Assembly (NCBI GenBank): GCA_964036045.1
Contig: OZ038378.1
Span: 176,040,341 to 176,104,340 of the forward strand
Length of the DNA stretch: 64,000 nt
Origin: Eutreptiella sp. 'Long Island Sound 2002'
Taxonomy: Eukaryota; Euglenozoa; Euglenophyceae; Eutreptiales; Eutreptiaceae
Reading direction: 5' to 3'
Made by a program: the position numbers and the translations under genes. Below are positions 54,165 to 64,000 of the stretch, in pieces. Position 1 is the first letter of the stretch. Each line of letters begins with the position of its first letter. The notes beneath the pieces are model-generated. The model was given only the letters and a program-made list of their open reading frames with translations, searched no databases and had not been told where the DNA came from.

Positions 54165-54611
54165 ATGTATGCATCCATTCCAGGGCATATCATCATCACT
54201 CTGATAGCGCTCCCAAAGCAGCAAAACTGGGGCATCAACCGATGTGCAATGTGGTCTGAACCACCAAAACCCCTTCTGCCACCCCTGGTTAGCCAGGTGG
54301 TGCATGCGAAGGCGTGCAATTTCGTGACATGTCAAGGGACTGTGCGTTCCTTGACCAGCGGTTCTATTGCTTGCCACGTCTGGTTTCGACCTCCGTTTCG
54401 CCATTTATCATGTATAAACCATTCTGGTGTGAAACGAAAAGCTGCCCCTGAACCTGCATCCAAGCGTGCCAGGGCACCTGCCCAACCTGCAGCCAAAGAA
54501 GGTGCCGCCGAGCGTGTGCAGTTGTCCCGCATGCGATACAAGCGGGGCACTGGGTTTCATTCTGGGTTTTATTCTGAAGCAATGCAGAAGTTATGCACTT
54601 GCACCAAATGA
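54165..54611 (+). pseudogene. Lys/Ala/Pro-rich ORF X2 (paired with 53640-53948)
   Basis: The C-terminal half reads VKRKAAPEPASKRARAPAQP, a nuclear-localisation-like basic stretch. It is followed by ERVQLSRMRYKRGTGFHSGF and a stop at 54609. See X1 for the related copy; a local duplication is likely. Confidence 0.3.
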
Positions 54612-54917
54612 ACCCATTTGCTTCATAATTTGACAGATTCCAGAGTTCTGCAATGCTGCGTTGCTGCGTGTGTGCTTGCATTTGCGCCCAGACACACGTT
54701 GGACTATGGGGGGCGCGTCATCTCCCATTGCTGAACAAGTGGGGTGGGAGCACAATGGTTGTGTATGCCAACGGGACCCCACTCCGATGACATCAGGGAT
54801 GCATCTTACATTGCCATACATTTCTCACAGGGTGCTCTTAGCACGGTGCTCGCACCGTGGCCGCACAGCCCAAAGTTTGGGTACCCCTAGGGACCATAGG
54901 GTAAATGCTGTGCTGAC

Positions 54918-55257
54918 CCTGAAAGGTGTTGTCCAATGGGGCCCATAGATGTTGCACCGTGCAGGCGCACCCAGTACCTAATGGCCTCCAGAAAGAAGGT
55001 GCAGCATGTGCAGACCCCTCAGCCTCAAGCCTATAAGCCTTGCAATTGAGGGATAAGCATGCACAACACTGGGTGTTGAAGCATTGGGTCACAGCAAAAT
55101 GCAGTCACTCATCTGTAGGAAGCACCGCCTCCGAACAAACATCGTTCTCCTATTGCAGGACGAAAGTGGTTGGTCAGTGCGCTTGGGGTGCGCTTGGGGG
55201 TGATTTGGACACCGCCCACACCACTTGGCCAGCACCGAATGGCAAGAGATGACTAAC
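54918..55257 (-). repeat. dispersed repeat R1, copy 2
   Basis: The reverse complement matches 14307-14637 over its full length with scattered substitutions and a few indels. Confidence 0.85.
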
Positions 55258-56889
55258 CGCAAATTTAAAGGGTACTGAAACTTGTGGGTGCTAGCCTGAA
55301 CATTGCGTATGAACACAATATGACACAATCATGTCAAACATCCGACATCAACATTGCACATAAGATGTCTAACATGCCACATACTCTTCATCTTCTCTTC
55401 AGAACCCCTATGGACGGACCGATGGAGTACGTCAATATGGCTACATAACCCCTGCCTTCTCGGTGTCCCCATGGTGTGGAGAAATCAACCTGGAATGGAG
55501 TGGATGTGGTGGAAATGAGCACAAAATGTGTGAAAGGGGGTGAAAATGGGTGAAATTGGGTGAAAATGCCATATTCCCAATGTGGAAGAAGCATCAAACC
55601 CGCTATTAAACAACAATGATGCGTAGAGTATCACAAAGTATGGTTTTCTAGTACAACCACACCAACCCTCCCATTTTTGCTGGTACCGTGATAAGTGACG
55701 GCTGACGTCAAGGACATGCCGTTTTAGGCTGTCGGACAACAATACTTGAGTATGTACACCAGTATGTAGGCAAACGGCACACCTACAAAAAATGGGCACA
55801 GCAAAAGCAGCTGTGAGCTTGTAATGGTTTTGCTTGTGTTACTTTGACACAAGGTTGAGATCGATCTCCCTGCAACATTTTTCAGTGAAAAAAATGAAAA
55901 AAGGATTTGCATGTCAGATTGCATTATTTACACCCCTCGGCTACTTTGCACCCCCATGGCTCGGGTAGTAGGGGTTGCCTAATTTTAAGGCCGTTTGGAA
56001 GGGGCGTGCTTGGGGCTCTTTGGGGGGGATCTAGTCTAAAATTAGCGCTCAGTGCGCGCGCAGTGCAGGGATTCCTGGGTCCATCAAAGTGAGATGGAGA
56101 TTTCCTGTGCATCTAGTACGAGGTGATAACAAGATGGTGGTGCATGATTGCCTAACCAAGATGGTGGTGCCTAACATTGGCACATATGAGTGTGCCAAGC
56201 AGCACCAAAGTGACGTCATGGCCATGCACCTCCGTTGGGAAAGCGCCAGCCAACAATGACGGGTCCAAGTACCCACATCTGATTACCTTCGTACCTCCGA
56301 AAACGCCTTTGCCGTTAAGGTGTGGCGGTTGCTTGCCGCACTAGAGAGCGCTTCCTCTTCCTTGTATATGACCTATGGGTCTGTGCCTTGTGCCCTATCT
56401 AACAGGGATCCACTGTATCATATACTTGAGTTGCCCAATTTCCAAGAACTTTCTTGAGTACTCATGAACACTTCGAGTCAGCCCCCCCCCCCCAAAAACA
56501 AAAATAGCAAGATGGTGGTGCATGATTGTGCCTTGTTTTTGCCCCCCCAGATTAATGCATAACCCACAGAATCATGAAGCTGTTTTTGGGTGTGGAGCAT
56601 ACTGGTGGGACAACATGGGACAATAGTTGTCCCTCACCTCAGCTCTCTCAGTGCTGTCGCACCCCACTTTGCAATAATGCTTAGACACAGGGGGAACGTT
56701 AGTGCCCCGGGCGCGCGCCGGGCATCTTTTGTGACCCGTGCCCCACCGGTGGACTGTTGTCGTTGATATGTTGGGCAACATTGTATGGATTTGCCCCTCG
56801 GCCCCCGGGACATCAGCAGATGTTTTGATTTGGGATGGGTATGGACCTTCTCGTACCTGAGGTGATTCTTTGATTTTGAATTTGGGGGC

Positions 56890-57048
56890 CATGATGGTGC
56901 TTATAAAGGCCGGATTCATGTCATTGTGCCATTCATTGGAAGAAAGAATGGCACTTTGACAGCCCGCCAACAATGTTATAATGACGTGCACGGGTGGTAT
57001 AGGGCACGCATTGAGCAGCTATTTGCTCGGTTGTGGCACGCAAGATGA
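56890..57048 (+). pseudogene. DDE transposase 3' fragment (DDE_Tnp_4-type)
   Basis: The open stretch reads HDGAYKGRIHVIVPFIGRKN, then GTLTARQQCYNDVHGWYRAR and IEQLFARLWHAR, ending in TGA at 57046. The Asp-Gly-Ala-Tyr region, the Q-x-x-Y-N-x-x-H block and R-x-R-I-E with the last catalytic Glu are the order seen at the end of DDE_Tnp_4-family transposases (PIF/Harbinger and relatives). The N-terminal two thirds is missing or unreadable upstream. In another frame a Cys-rich segment follows (57090-57180), perhaps a zinc-binding tail. Confidence 0.7.
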
Positions 57049-57089
57049 GGCAGAGGATGAGGCAGAAGTGTGTGTGTTGTGTTGCCAGA

Positions 57090-57184
57090 AGCGCTCCACC
57101 GTCGCAGTTTGTGATGAGTGTAAGGAGCACTATTCTACTGAATGTATTGACACCCACACTTGTGGGACCAATGTTGTTTGTTAA
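57090..57184 (+). other. Cys-rich segment after the transposase fragment
   Basis: In the frame open 56981-57184 the sequence CVLCCQKRSTVAVCDECKEH is followed by CIDTHTC. The paired Cys residues suggest a zinc ribbon or RING-like tail, such as transposases often carry at the C-terminus. It is one frame away from the DDE fragment, so a frameshift or an intron separates them. Confidence 0.35.
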
Positions 57185-57732
57185 GTACAATACAGATGAC
57201 AGTTGGAGTTACTGAATTCACAGATATTGCTTTATTTTGCAACGTGCTTTGCAGGGAAGGTGCGCAGTGCAACGTGGTCTATTTGGGGGGCCTTCTCCAT
57301 CAGAGGGTAAATCTCGGGCTGAAGTCGGGGTAGTTAATAGAAAGGTAGCGCGCCGGGCGCGCGCCGGGCAAACATTCCCCCACACAACATATGTTCTGTA
57401 TGCATTGCCACACAGTGGCAGTTGGCAGGGGTTGCAGCCCACTGAGAAATGACAAAAGAATACCATCCTGGCTGGGCTGATAGTATGGTGCTGGACTAGT
57501 ATCATAGATGTAATCCTATCAGAATCTGGTGGTACCCATAACCGTAATTGTAATTGTATTTGCCGGGCAGGGGCTTTTATATTCTGACTGTTGATGTGTG
57601 AGCTGTGCCACTGCGATAGTCGCCTCATTTGTATAGGTTTTCTCGGACCCCGCCCCATCTAGGCATGGCTTGGACTGGAGCACCACCTGGGAGATGTCCC
57701 TGGGTGTGCATGGCCCCAGCCGAGGCACACTG

Positions 57733-57845
57733 ATGTCTCAAGTCCCAATAAGGTGTTGTTGGTGTCGAGTATGACCCATGCTCACTTTTCGCAGTGAGCT
57801 GGTGTAAACCTGCATGGGAGATAGGGCAATCTTTTTGCTACCCTT
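57733..57845 (+). repeat. dispersed repeat R2, copy 2
   Basis: It matches 14822-14935, including AGGGCAATCTTTTTGCTA. The following 0.2 kb differs from copy 1, where the tudor-like ORF sits. Confidence 0.75.
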
Positions 57846-58058
57846 CATCTTCTCTAGTTTCACAGATTCTATTCCGATTTTTTGCGTGATGCCGGGCAAT
57901 ACAACCTTCGTAGCCAGCCATTCACAAAAACATCATGGTAGATTTCAGTGGCTCCCTTTTCTAGGTGGAGAAAGTATCATGATGATGATGAGATAAAGTT
58001 GATTATCAAGAAACCCAAAGCTGAAAGTGCCAGCAATACCCTCGCTAGGTATTGCTGG

Positions 58059-58690
58059 CAAAGACCACATGATCCCTCACCATGGCTCCAGCCCTAGCCA
58101 CTAGTTTTCGACGTTGGCTACTTGAGAGGGATCATGAAGTTCGAAGCTCAGAATCCAAGTCAGCCACAAAGGCCACGGGGAAGCCTGAGGTTGTGGTGTA
58201 TTGCCCAAGAACCTCAAGATATCAGGCGGCGTGTAGCCATGTTCCTGCTCTGTGCTTTGGACACCCTGATGTGGTAGGGTTTAGAGAGCCATGGGGCCAC
58301 CATATGAAAGCATGTGTGTACATTTTGTTGTATAGGCTACCTTGTTGTGGTGTCACCCTTTTAGGGCCCTTTCTAGGTTAAATGTGGTGCCCAAGGGGCA
58401 AACACTTCCTTGGGTGTGGCATGTGCTGAGAGAAGGTGCTTGCTTGTGTTGCACGCCATATTCTGTCGCTGCCAAGCAGAGAGCAATTAAGCCTAGTACC
58501 ATGCACCAGCACCAAAGCACAGTTGGGTCTAGAGAGTGTATGGTATGCAAATGTGCACAAGCAATGCAAAGTCACTGATATGAGTCGCTGATATGCTGAT
58601 GCATGCTCACCATGCTGCCATGTATTCAGGTTAGAGAATAGTTGTTGGTTGGAATCGGGACGGCGAAAACTTTTTTGGATCTCTCAACTG
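58059..58690 (+). repeat. dispersed repeat R3, copy 2
   Basis: It matches 15753-16497 on the same strand. The start is AAGACCACATGATCCCTCAC and the end TTTTTTGGATCTCTCAAC. It is about 110 bp shorter than copy 1 through internal deletions. Confidence 0.9.
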
Positions 58691-59457
58691 CTGCCCCAGA
58701 AGTGTACCTTGAACCCTGTTGAGAAATAAAACCATAGTGTGCCCAAAAAATCCCGCATGGGCATTATTGGTAGCCACAACCCCAGACACTTGACACCACT
58801 GGGGGGAACAACTGATGCAGTCTGTGCACATTCGATGACAATACTGTGTCCGAACTAGTTTCAAGGATGTTGGGACGAGCACCCTGTTCTCAAGCCTTGT
58901 TCAACACAATTTGAATCTACCAGGGGTTTCCAAGTGGCGTTGTATATTTATCATCCACGAGAACATTTTCTGAAGCCATGTTTCGCCTCCCCGCTTTGGA
59001 GACCCTGATACGGTAAGAGTTTTGTGGCCACGTCTCTGCTCTTAGGACATTGACGTATCATTTCTCTACATTTTAGAGACCCCGGTACATTAGGTGTTAT
59101 GTAACCAGGTGCCGATGTCCTAACTGGGTAGCATACCTTGCTCTAAGGGCCATTTTGAGGACCACAAGGTGGAAAACCATGATGGGATGTACAAAGGGTG
59201 TGCACAGACATGTCAATCAGAATTCTATTGCATCCTTTGCCATTTTCGTTCTCAAGTCTGATGTCACCTTATGACCCTTGGCGACATGTGCTTGATCAAG
59301 TTTGGGCGTCATTGATGCAGATGCAATGGAGGACCAACAAGATGATTCTGGCGTAGACCACTTGTTTGAGCCTTTTGCAGACATTTGTCCAGCCAAAGGC
59401 TGTCAAAGTAGACATCGTATAATCTTCGACCCAGCACACGGGCAGTGCACGAGTGCC

Positions 59458-59850
59458 AGCAGAACTGCACAGGGGCAGTGTAGGACTGCACAGGGGCAGT
59501 GCGGGACTGCACAGGGGCAGTGCGGGACTGCACAGGGGCAGTGCGGGACTGCACAGGGGCAGTGCGGGACTGCACAGGGGCAGTGCGGGACTGCACATGG
59601 GCAGTATCTGACGGTACAGGGGCACTGTGGGACTGCCAAGTGGCACTATAGGCCTGCACAGGGGCATATTGGCCAGTGTGGGACCGCCCAGGGGCAGTGC
59701 TGATGTACATAGGGGCAGTGTGAAACTGCTCAGGGGCTGCGTACGGGCTGTTTGGAGCTGCAGCGGGGCAAACTAGGATTGCATAGGGGCAGTGTGAGAC
59801 TGCTCAGCAGCAATTTGGGATTGCACCGGGGCACTACGAACTGAACAGGG
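59458..59850 (+). repeat. 21-bp minisatellite
   Basis: Six nearly perfect units of GGGACTGCACAGGGGCAGTGC run from 59464, decaying downstream to about 59850. The unit carries short inverted arms (ACTGC and GCAGT). The period is divisible by three, so both strands show repetitive open frames that are not genes. Confidence 0.95.
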
Positions 59851-60639
59851 TGTGGAATTACAATCATCACAGCACATTGAATGGCCACAAGAAGAAGAAG
59901 GACAAGCTTGTCAAGGATGCAACTTTGTGCTCCAAGCTCAAAGTATGTGGAATACCCCTGCTAGAGATTCAAAAACCACAGCATCACGAATGATGGCTAT
60001 GGCTGCATCCTCTGCAACTAATTTTCGATGCCGGCCTAATGCAAGGGTAAATGATAGGGGTAATGATATCCAAACCCACCCCCCCTCCATGAATCTGTTG
60101 CCAGCCTCAAGAAGACACACAACCTAGTTCCCATCAATTTAAGCCTTCATGCCCAGTGTACAAAGATGAAAGGTACAAAGATTTGGTGGATTTTTTGAGA
60201 TATTTCAAGTCGTTGTCCTGGAATTGGCTGGTGGGTGCAAAACACGTTCAGCAAATTGAGCGGGAATACAATAGCATTCTTGATCTGTAGGTGCTCAGTC
60301 CCGTTAGAGTCTCTGCTTCTAATGGTGAGATCAGTGAGTGGTTAATAGGATGTTCACACAACTCTCAGCTGACTTTCCTAGAAAAGGCCCCCAAAAGGAT
60401 ACACCCCAAAAAGGTAGGCGACGTAAGACAGAATACATGCTCATGCTTTTACATGGTGGTCCCGCAAAGCCTTGCCTCATTGGGAGAAGCAGAAAGGAGT
60501 CATGTGGCTGCGTAACCCTTGCCGTTTTGGAGTCTCAAGGAACGTACCACAATCTTGGGCTCCCTCATGGTCCTTTGTGGCCTAGAACCATCCCGCATGC
60601 CAATGGCCCGGGCCATTCCAGCCGGGGTCCGAATTTGCA

Positions 60640-61153
60640 GAGTGGCAAATTCAAACGATCCGAACGGTTTCAAACAAACCAGTCCAGGTACCAGATGTTC
60701 ACTCACCCCCCTGTTGCCAGTCTCTTCATGCGAGCCCCAGGCCAGACCCCTCACTTTCAGAGCTCATCAGTGTTCCAAGGTCCTGCACATTCAATGCTTC
60801 ACTCCACTCGCTTTCCGTCCGCCCTGAACACGGGTGCCAGCACGCCTCTGGTGCCATCTGCTGCCACGATACCATTTGGCTCCAGTACAGCTGCGGGCTT
60901 GGGCCTTGCCGTCGTCCTATGCTTCGCCCTTGCTGGCCCCAGGTGGGGGGCATCTGCATCGCACATCACCCTTTGGACCGCATCTTCCGGATCCGGTACC
61001 GGTGCAATGCCGTCCTACACCAGCGCATCTACGGCACCGCAGGTCTGTTGGCTTGACGTCCTTCTTATCCCGCAGTTCTGTAGAGGCCCACGCCGCTATG
61101 CCCCTCAGCCCTTGCTGCAGGGCAGCACCTGGCAGGGTGCGCGTGTGGTATAG
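60640..61153 (+). other. unassigned open frame, Ser/Ala/Pro-rich
   Basis: The last ~170 codons of a 271-codon frame are GC-rich, with one hydrophobic stretch (TAAGLGLAVVLCFALAG) that could be a membrane segment. A second frame is also open over the same bases. Its upstream part overlaps a dispersed repeat, so the whole frame is not a gene. No family is recognised. Confidence 0.2.
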
Positions 61154-61168
61154 GGGCTGAGCTGTGTA

Positions 61169-61545
61169 GGCTTTAGGCTGCCGGACGTGTTTGTACCCAC
61201 CTCCGCCCGCAAGCACGGCTTTGCCTAAGCACTGCAGCTTGGACGCGGCTCTGCTGCGTTTGGACAAGGTGGCCGCGGCTCTGCCGCGTTTGCTGGACAT
61301 CTGAACAATGATTTCCTGCCGGTGGGATACCAGGGGTGACGGCCATCATCGGTAGGCTTAGGCTGCCGGACGTGTTTGTACCCACCTCCGCCCGCAAGCA
61401 CAGCTTTGCCTAAGCACGGCGGCTTGGGCACGGCTCCGCTGTGTTTGGACAATTGGTGGCCGCGGCTCCGCCGCGTTTGCTGGACATCTGAACAATGATT
61501 TGCTGCCGCTGGGATACCGGGGGTGACGGCCATCATCGGATTATG
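61169..61545 (+). repeat. ~185-bp tandem duplication
   Basis: Two copies (61169-61353 and 61354-61545) share CTGCCGGACGTGTTTGTACC, CACCTCCGCCCGCAAGCAC, TTTGCTGGACATCTGAACAA and GGGTGACGGCCATCATCGG. Confidence 0.93.
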
Positions 61546-61756
61546 GCTAAGCACGGCGGCTGACCGCAGTTCTGGCGGTTGTTTGTGAGCCGGTTGTGGT
61601 GGGAAAGAGGGACTGGGTCATGCCTGCGAGGACTTTTTTGTGCTCGTCACCAACTTGTTGTACGGAAGATGAGTTGTAAAAGAAGGGCGCGCCCGTGGCA
61701 GGTCCATGGGGACGACTGGTAACGGATCCGCTCGCGACTGCCCCCGGTGGGTTGCG

Positions 61757-62170
61757 CAGGGGTGAATATAATATTGACCGAATTATTTTGGTGGGGGTGG
61801 GGGTTGGGGTGGCGGGGGCTCTGGGGGCCCGAGATGACGAAATGACGGTTTCGAAACTCCTTTGTCCCTGTAAAGGGTAAATTTTGGTGCCGAATCCGCC
61901 GAATTCGGTTCTAAGGGGCCAAAAGTAGTCCAAAAGCTCGAAAAAACGTTCCTTTCAACAAAATGTCATGAGGCCCATCAAATTGATTAGCGGAAGGTGC
62001 TGAACGCAAAGATGTATGTGGTGGGGGCCAAAAATGACTTTTTTTTCAAGGGTAAAAAGTGGTGAAAATTGGCCAGCCGAATTTCGTTACCGTCATTTTG
62101 TCATCGCGGGGGGGGGGGGGGGGGGAGGGCTCTGGGGGGGGACCCTCCCGCCGCACTATATACATTCCTG
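61757..62170. mobile_element. probable relative of the 24.1-kb hAT-like MITE
   Basis: The left end CAGGGGTGAATATAATATTG and the right end, read inward as CAGGAATGTATATAGTG, resemble the termini of 24139-24609. The same G-rich subterminal blocks (GGTGGGGGTGGGGG; G18 at 62108-62125) lie inside. Flanking 8-mers match at only 5 of 8 positions, so the boundaries or the target duplication have decayed. Confidence 0.6.
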
Positions 62171-62724
62171 GATTGGCGTCTGCCATTGGCGGACGGGCTT
62201 CACCAACACGAAGGGTGTCGTTGCAGGATGACGGTTGTACTTGCATGCTAGGCCTGAGGGCGTGTTGAAGTCACTAGTCACTTTGACGTCATGTGACATG
62301 GGAACAAAAGAAAAAGGTGTTGTGTCCGACAGGTAAATCTGGATCCCCACCCTAAGGCCCTCTTTTTGGCACAAGCGGTGTGAAAGGGACGTGGAAGGGG
62401 CTCGACGGATGCACACCACAGAGCACGCACAACGACGGGTTGGTGTAGCAACCACTCATTGAACCTCTGGTTACACAGCACTTTCCTGATGTTGCTGTTA
62501 TGTGCAAGGGTTTGCGGGTCTGTGGGACGAAAATCTTGATGCGCGTGGACCGAGGTGTGGACCGAAGGACGAAAATTGACGCATGCAGGATGGCACACAT
62601 CGGTTCTCGAGTTCCAGATATGGCTAGAAGGGGGGGGGGGCAGGCACGCATTAGAGCAAAAAAAAAAAAATGGAAGGAGGACCCCTCCAACCCCGGGTCC
62701 AACCCCCCCCGGGTCCGTGGTAAA

Positions 62725-62942
62725 ACTGAGTAAAAAAAATTTTTTTTTACTCAGCTTCAAAACTGAGTAAAAAAACAATTTGTTACTTAGTAAGTGGGGT
62801 TTCTACTCAATTGCGAAACTGAGTAAAAAAATTTTTTTTTTTACTCAGTAAAGAACTGAGTAGAAAAAAAATATTTTTTTTTACTCAGTAAAGAACTGAG
62901 TAGAAAATTTTTTTTTTTTACTCAGTAAAGAACTGAGTAGAA
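62725..62942. repeat. tandem array of small palindromes
   Basis: Perfect or near-perfect palindromes ACTGAGTAAAA...TTTTACTCAGT (24-32 bp) recur about four to five times with a period near 45 bp, linked by AAAGA. Each can fold into a hairpin with an A/T stem. Confidence 0.95.
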
Positions 62943-63057
62943 AAAACCCCTCAGACCCCCCCCCTCCCCTTCTTCCAATGCAGGTGGAAGCCTGAGTTGG
63001 GGTCGTGGAAAAGTTTTTAGGTTGACAGTTTCAGGTGCAACTTGAGGGTGAATAATA

Positions 63058-63110
63058 GCAACCACCCAGAGAGCGCCAGGAATCAACAGCAACCATCCAG
63101 AGAGCACCAG
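63058..63110 (+). repeat. diverged pair of the 8.4-kb 31-bp minisatellite
   Basis: Two units with AGCAACCATCCAGAGAGC match the core of 8405-8520. Confidence 0.75.
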
Positions 63111-64000
63111 CAATATAGGCCAAAAAAATTTCCAGTGCGAAACCTTTCAAGGAGCAGTTGTCAAGGAGGAGGGTCAACCCCCCCCCCCCTTGACCCCCCC
63201 CCCTCCTCCGCTCCAATGCGTCCCTGGGGGGGGGTCCAAGGGGGGAAAGGGGGGGGATCAGGCAAGGGGGGCATGGGGTTGCCCTCAAGGACACGAATTT
63301 TTCGGAATTTTTACATTTTCAGCCGAAAATGTTTTTCAGATCCCAAGATCCTCTAAAGCATGTTGTCACACCCTCTCATGTGTGTTTACTTGCTTGTGCT
63401 TTTGCGGGGTCCAGGCACCTGTCAATGTGGCCGCCAGAAGAAATTTTTTTCGCCCATGCGCAGAGGGTCTGCACGGATGATGCTTGGCCCGCCGTATCCC
63501 CTGAAAGTGCGTGTTACCAGCGTGCATTGTACCCGGGGCTCCCCTTGCGCAAGCACGGCGGAAGTTAGGGAATACGACGGTCAAACAGAGATTCCGTGCT
63601 TTGACAAGGCCACGCTTGCACATGATAAGCACCTGATTCTTTGGTTGGGTTGGGACCTCATTGTCGCAACGTTTGCTGAAGAAGGAGTGGACTGCGGTCT
63701 GATTCAGAGCACTGCCCTGGGTCTGCCATGCATTCACCCCCCCCTAAAAAGCCTTCCTGTGGCTGAGCGGCAGGGCATTGCTGAGTGTTGCGTGAGAAGT
63801 GTTAGGGGTTCATAATTTGGACTGCGCCTTTGCACGCGGTGCACATGCAGTGTGCACACCGTGCAAAGGCTTTGTATTACCGCAAGTACGAACCTATTTC
63901 TAGCCTCCCTTCGCTCTGGGTATGAATCATGGGTTGTGGGCAATGGAGGATGCCGTTTGGAGAAAATGACAATGGTGAGTTGTGTTTTGGTGCATTGCTT
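63111..64000. other. 3' end of window, no gene assigned
   Basis: C-tracts and G-tracts occupy 63178-63270. The frame 63360-63815 (+) is open for 151 codons without a recognisable domain. A tRNA-like A-box string (TGGCTGAGCGGCAGGGCA, about 63761) lies near the end without a good B-box. A GC-rich inverted string (TTTGCACGCGGTGCAC and TGCACACCGTGCAAAG) lies at 63830-63868. Confidence 0.35.

Noticed and set aside
59159-59230. Third possible DDE-like motif (NHDGMYKGC)
   Set aside because: Only one short motif matches and no VPF or R-x-R-x-E block follows; chance similarity cannot be excluded.
59296-59710. 133-codon repetitive frames on both strands
   Set aside because: They come from the 21-bp minisatellite, whose period is divisible by three. 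No independent coding evidence.

Overview
The window is nuclear DNA from a eukaryote with a large, repeat-choked genome. Protein-coding exons of about 140-2,200 bp have canonical GT-AG borders and are separated by introns of 0.4 to 9 kb filled with minisatellites, fold-back repeats, homopolymer C/G tracts and broken transposons. There are no bacterial operons, ribosome binding sites or rRNA genes. The gene content (a stand-alone BPL_N-type glutamine-amidotransferase-fold protein and a protein with three cyclic-nucleotide-binding-like domains) suggests a protist or alga, but the lineage cannot be fixed from the sequence.

Two multi-exon genes, both on the + strand, can be reconstructed. Gene A (about 380-10830) has three exons: 380?-2557, 4525-4842 and 10498-10830. 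It encodes a long Pro/Arg-rich N-terminal region followed by a complete BPL_N (biotin-protein-ligase N-terminal) class I GATase-like domain. Gene B (about 16718-48415) has eight proposed exons: 16710-~17.8 kb, 20753-22040, 31201-31514, 35135-35324, 35763-35993, 38912-39052, 40130-40369 and 48161-48415. It encodes a basic Ser/Pro-rich N-terminus, a 27-residue tandem repeat carrying RRxS/T sites, a coiled coil and three consecutive cNMP-binding-like domains. None of the three keeps both invariant phosphate-cassette residues. From exon 2 onward the phases agree at every proposed junction. The link between exons 1 and 2 is not settled.

The rest is repeat and transposon material. Intron 2 of gene A is largely a ~20-bp minisatellite in head-to-head orientation. 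The gap between the genes holds a 781-bp hAT-like MITE (11572-12352) and a composite repeat (14307-16497) that recurs at 54.9-58.7 kb. The 9.2-kb intron of gene B holds a second hAT-like MITE (24139-24609) and a decayed zinc-knuckle plus GRF-like fragment. Its 7.8-kb last intron holds a near-perfect palindrome, a 2.9-kb ~165-bp satellite array and a (GCACA)n tract. From 48.4 kb to the end there is no convincing host gene, only repeats, a DDE-transposase 3' fragment (56890-57048), inverted minisatellites and an array of small palindromes (62725-62942).

The most distinctive features are the degenerate three-domain cNMP protein with its phosphosite-like repeats, the recurrence of inverted minisatellite or fold-back structures at five or more places, and about 30 long pure C or G tracts.
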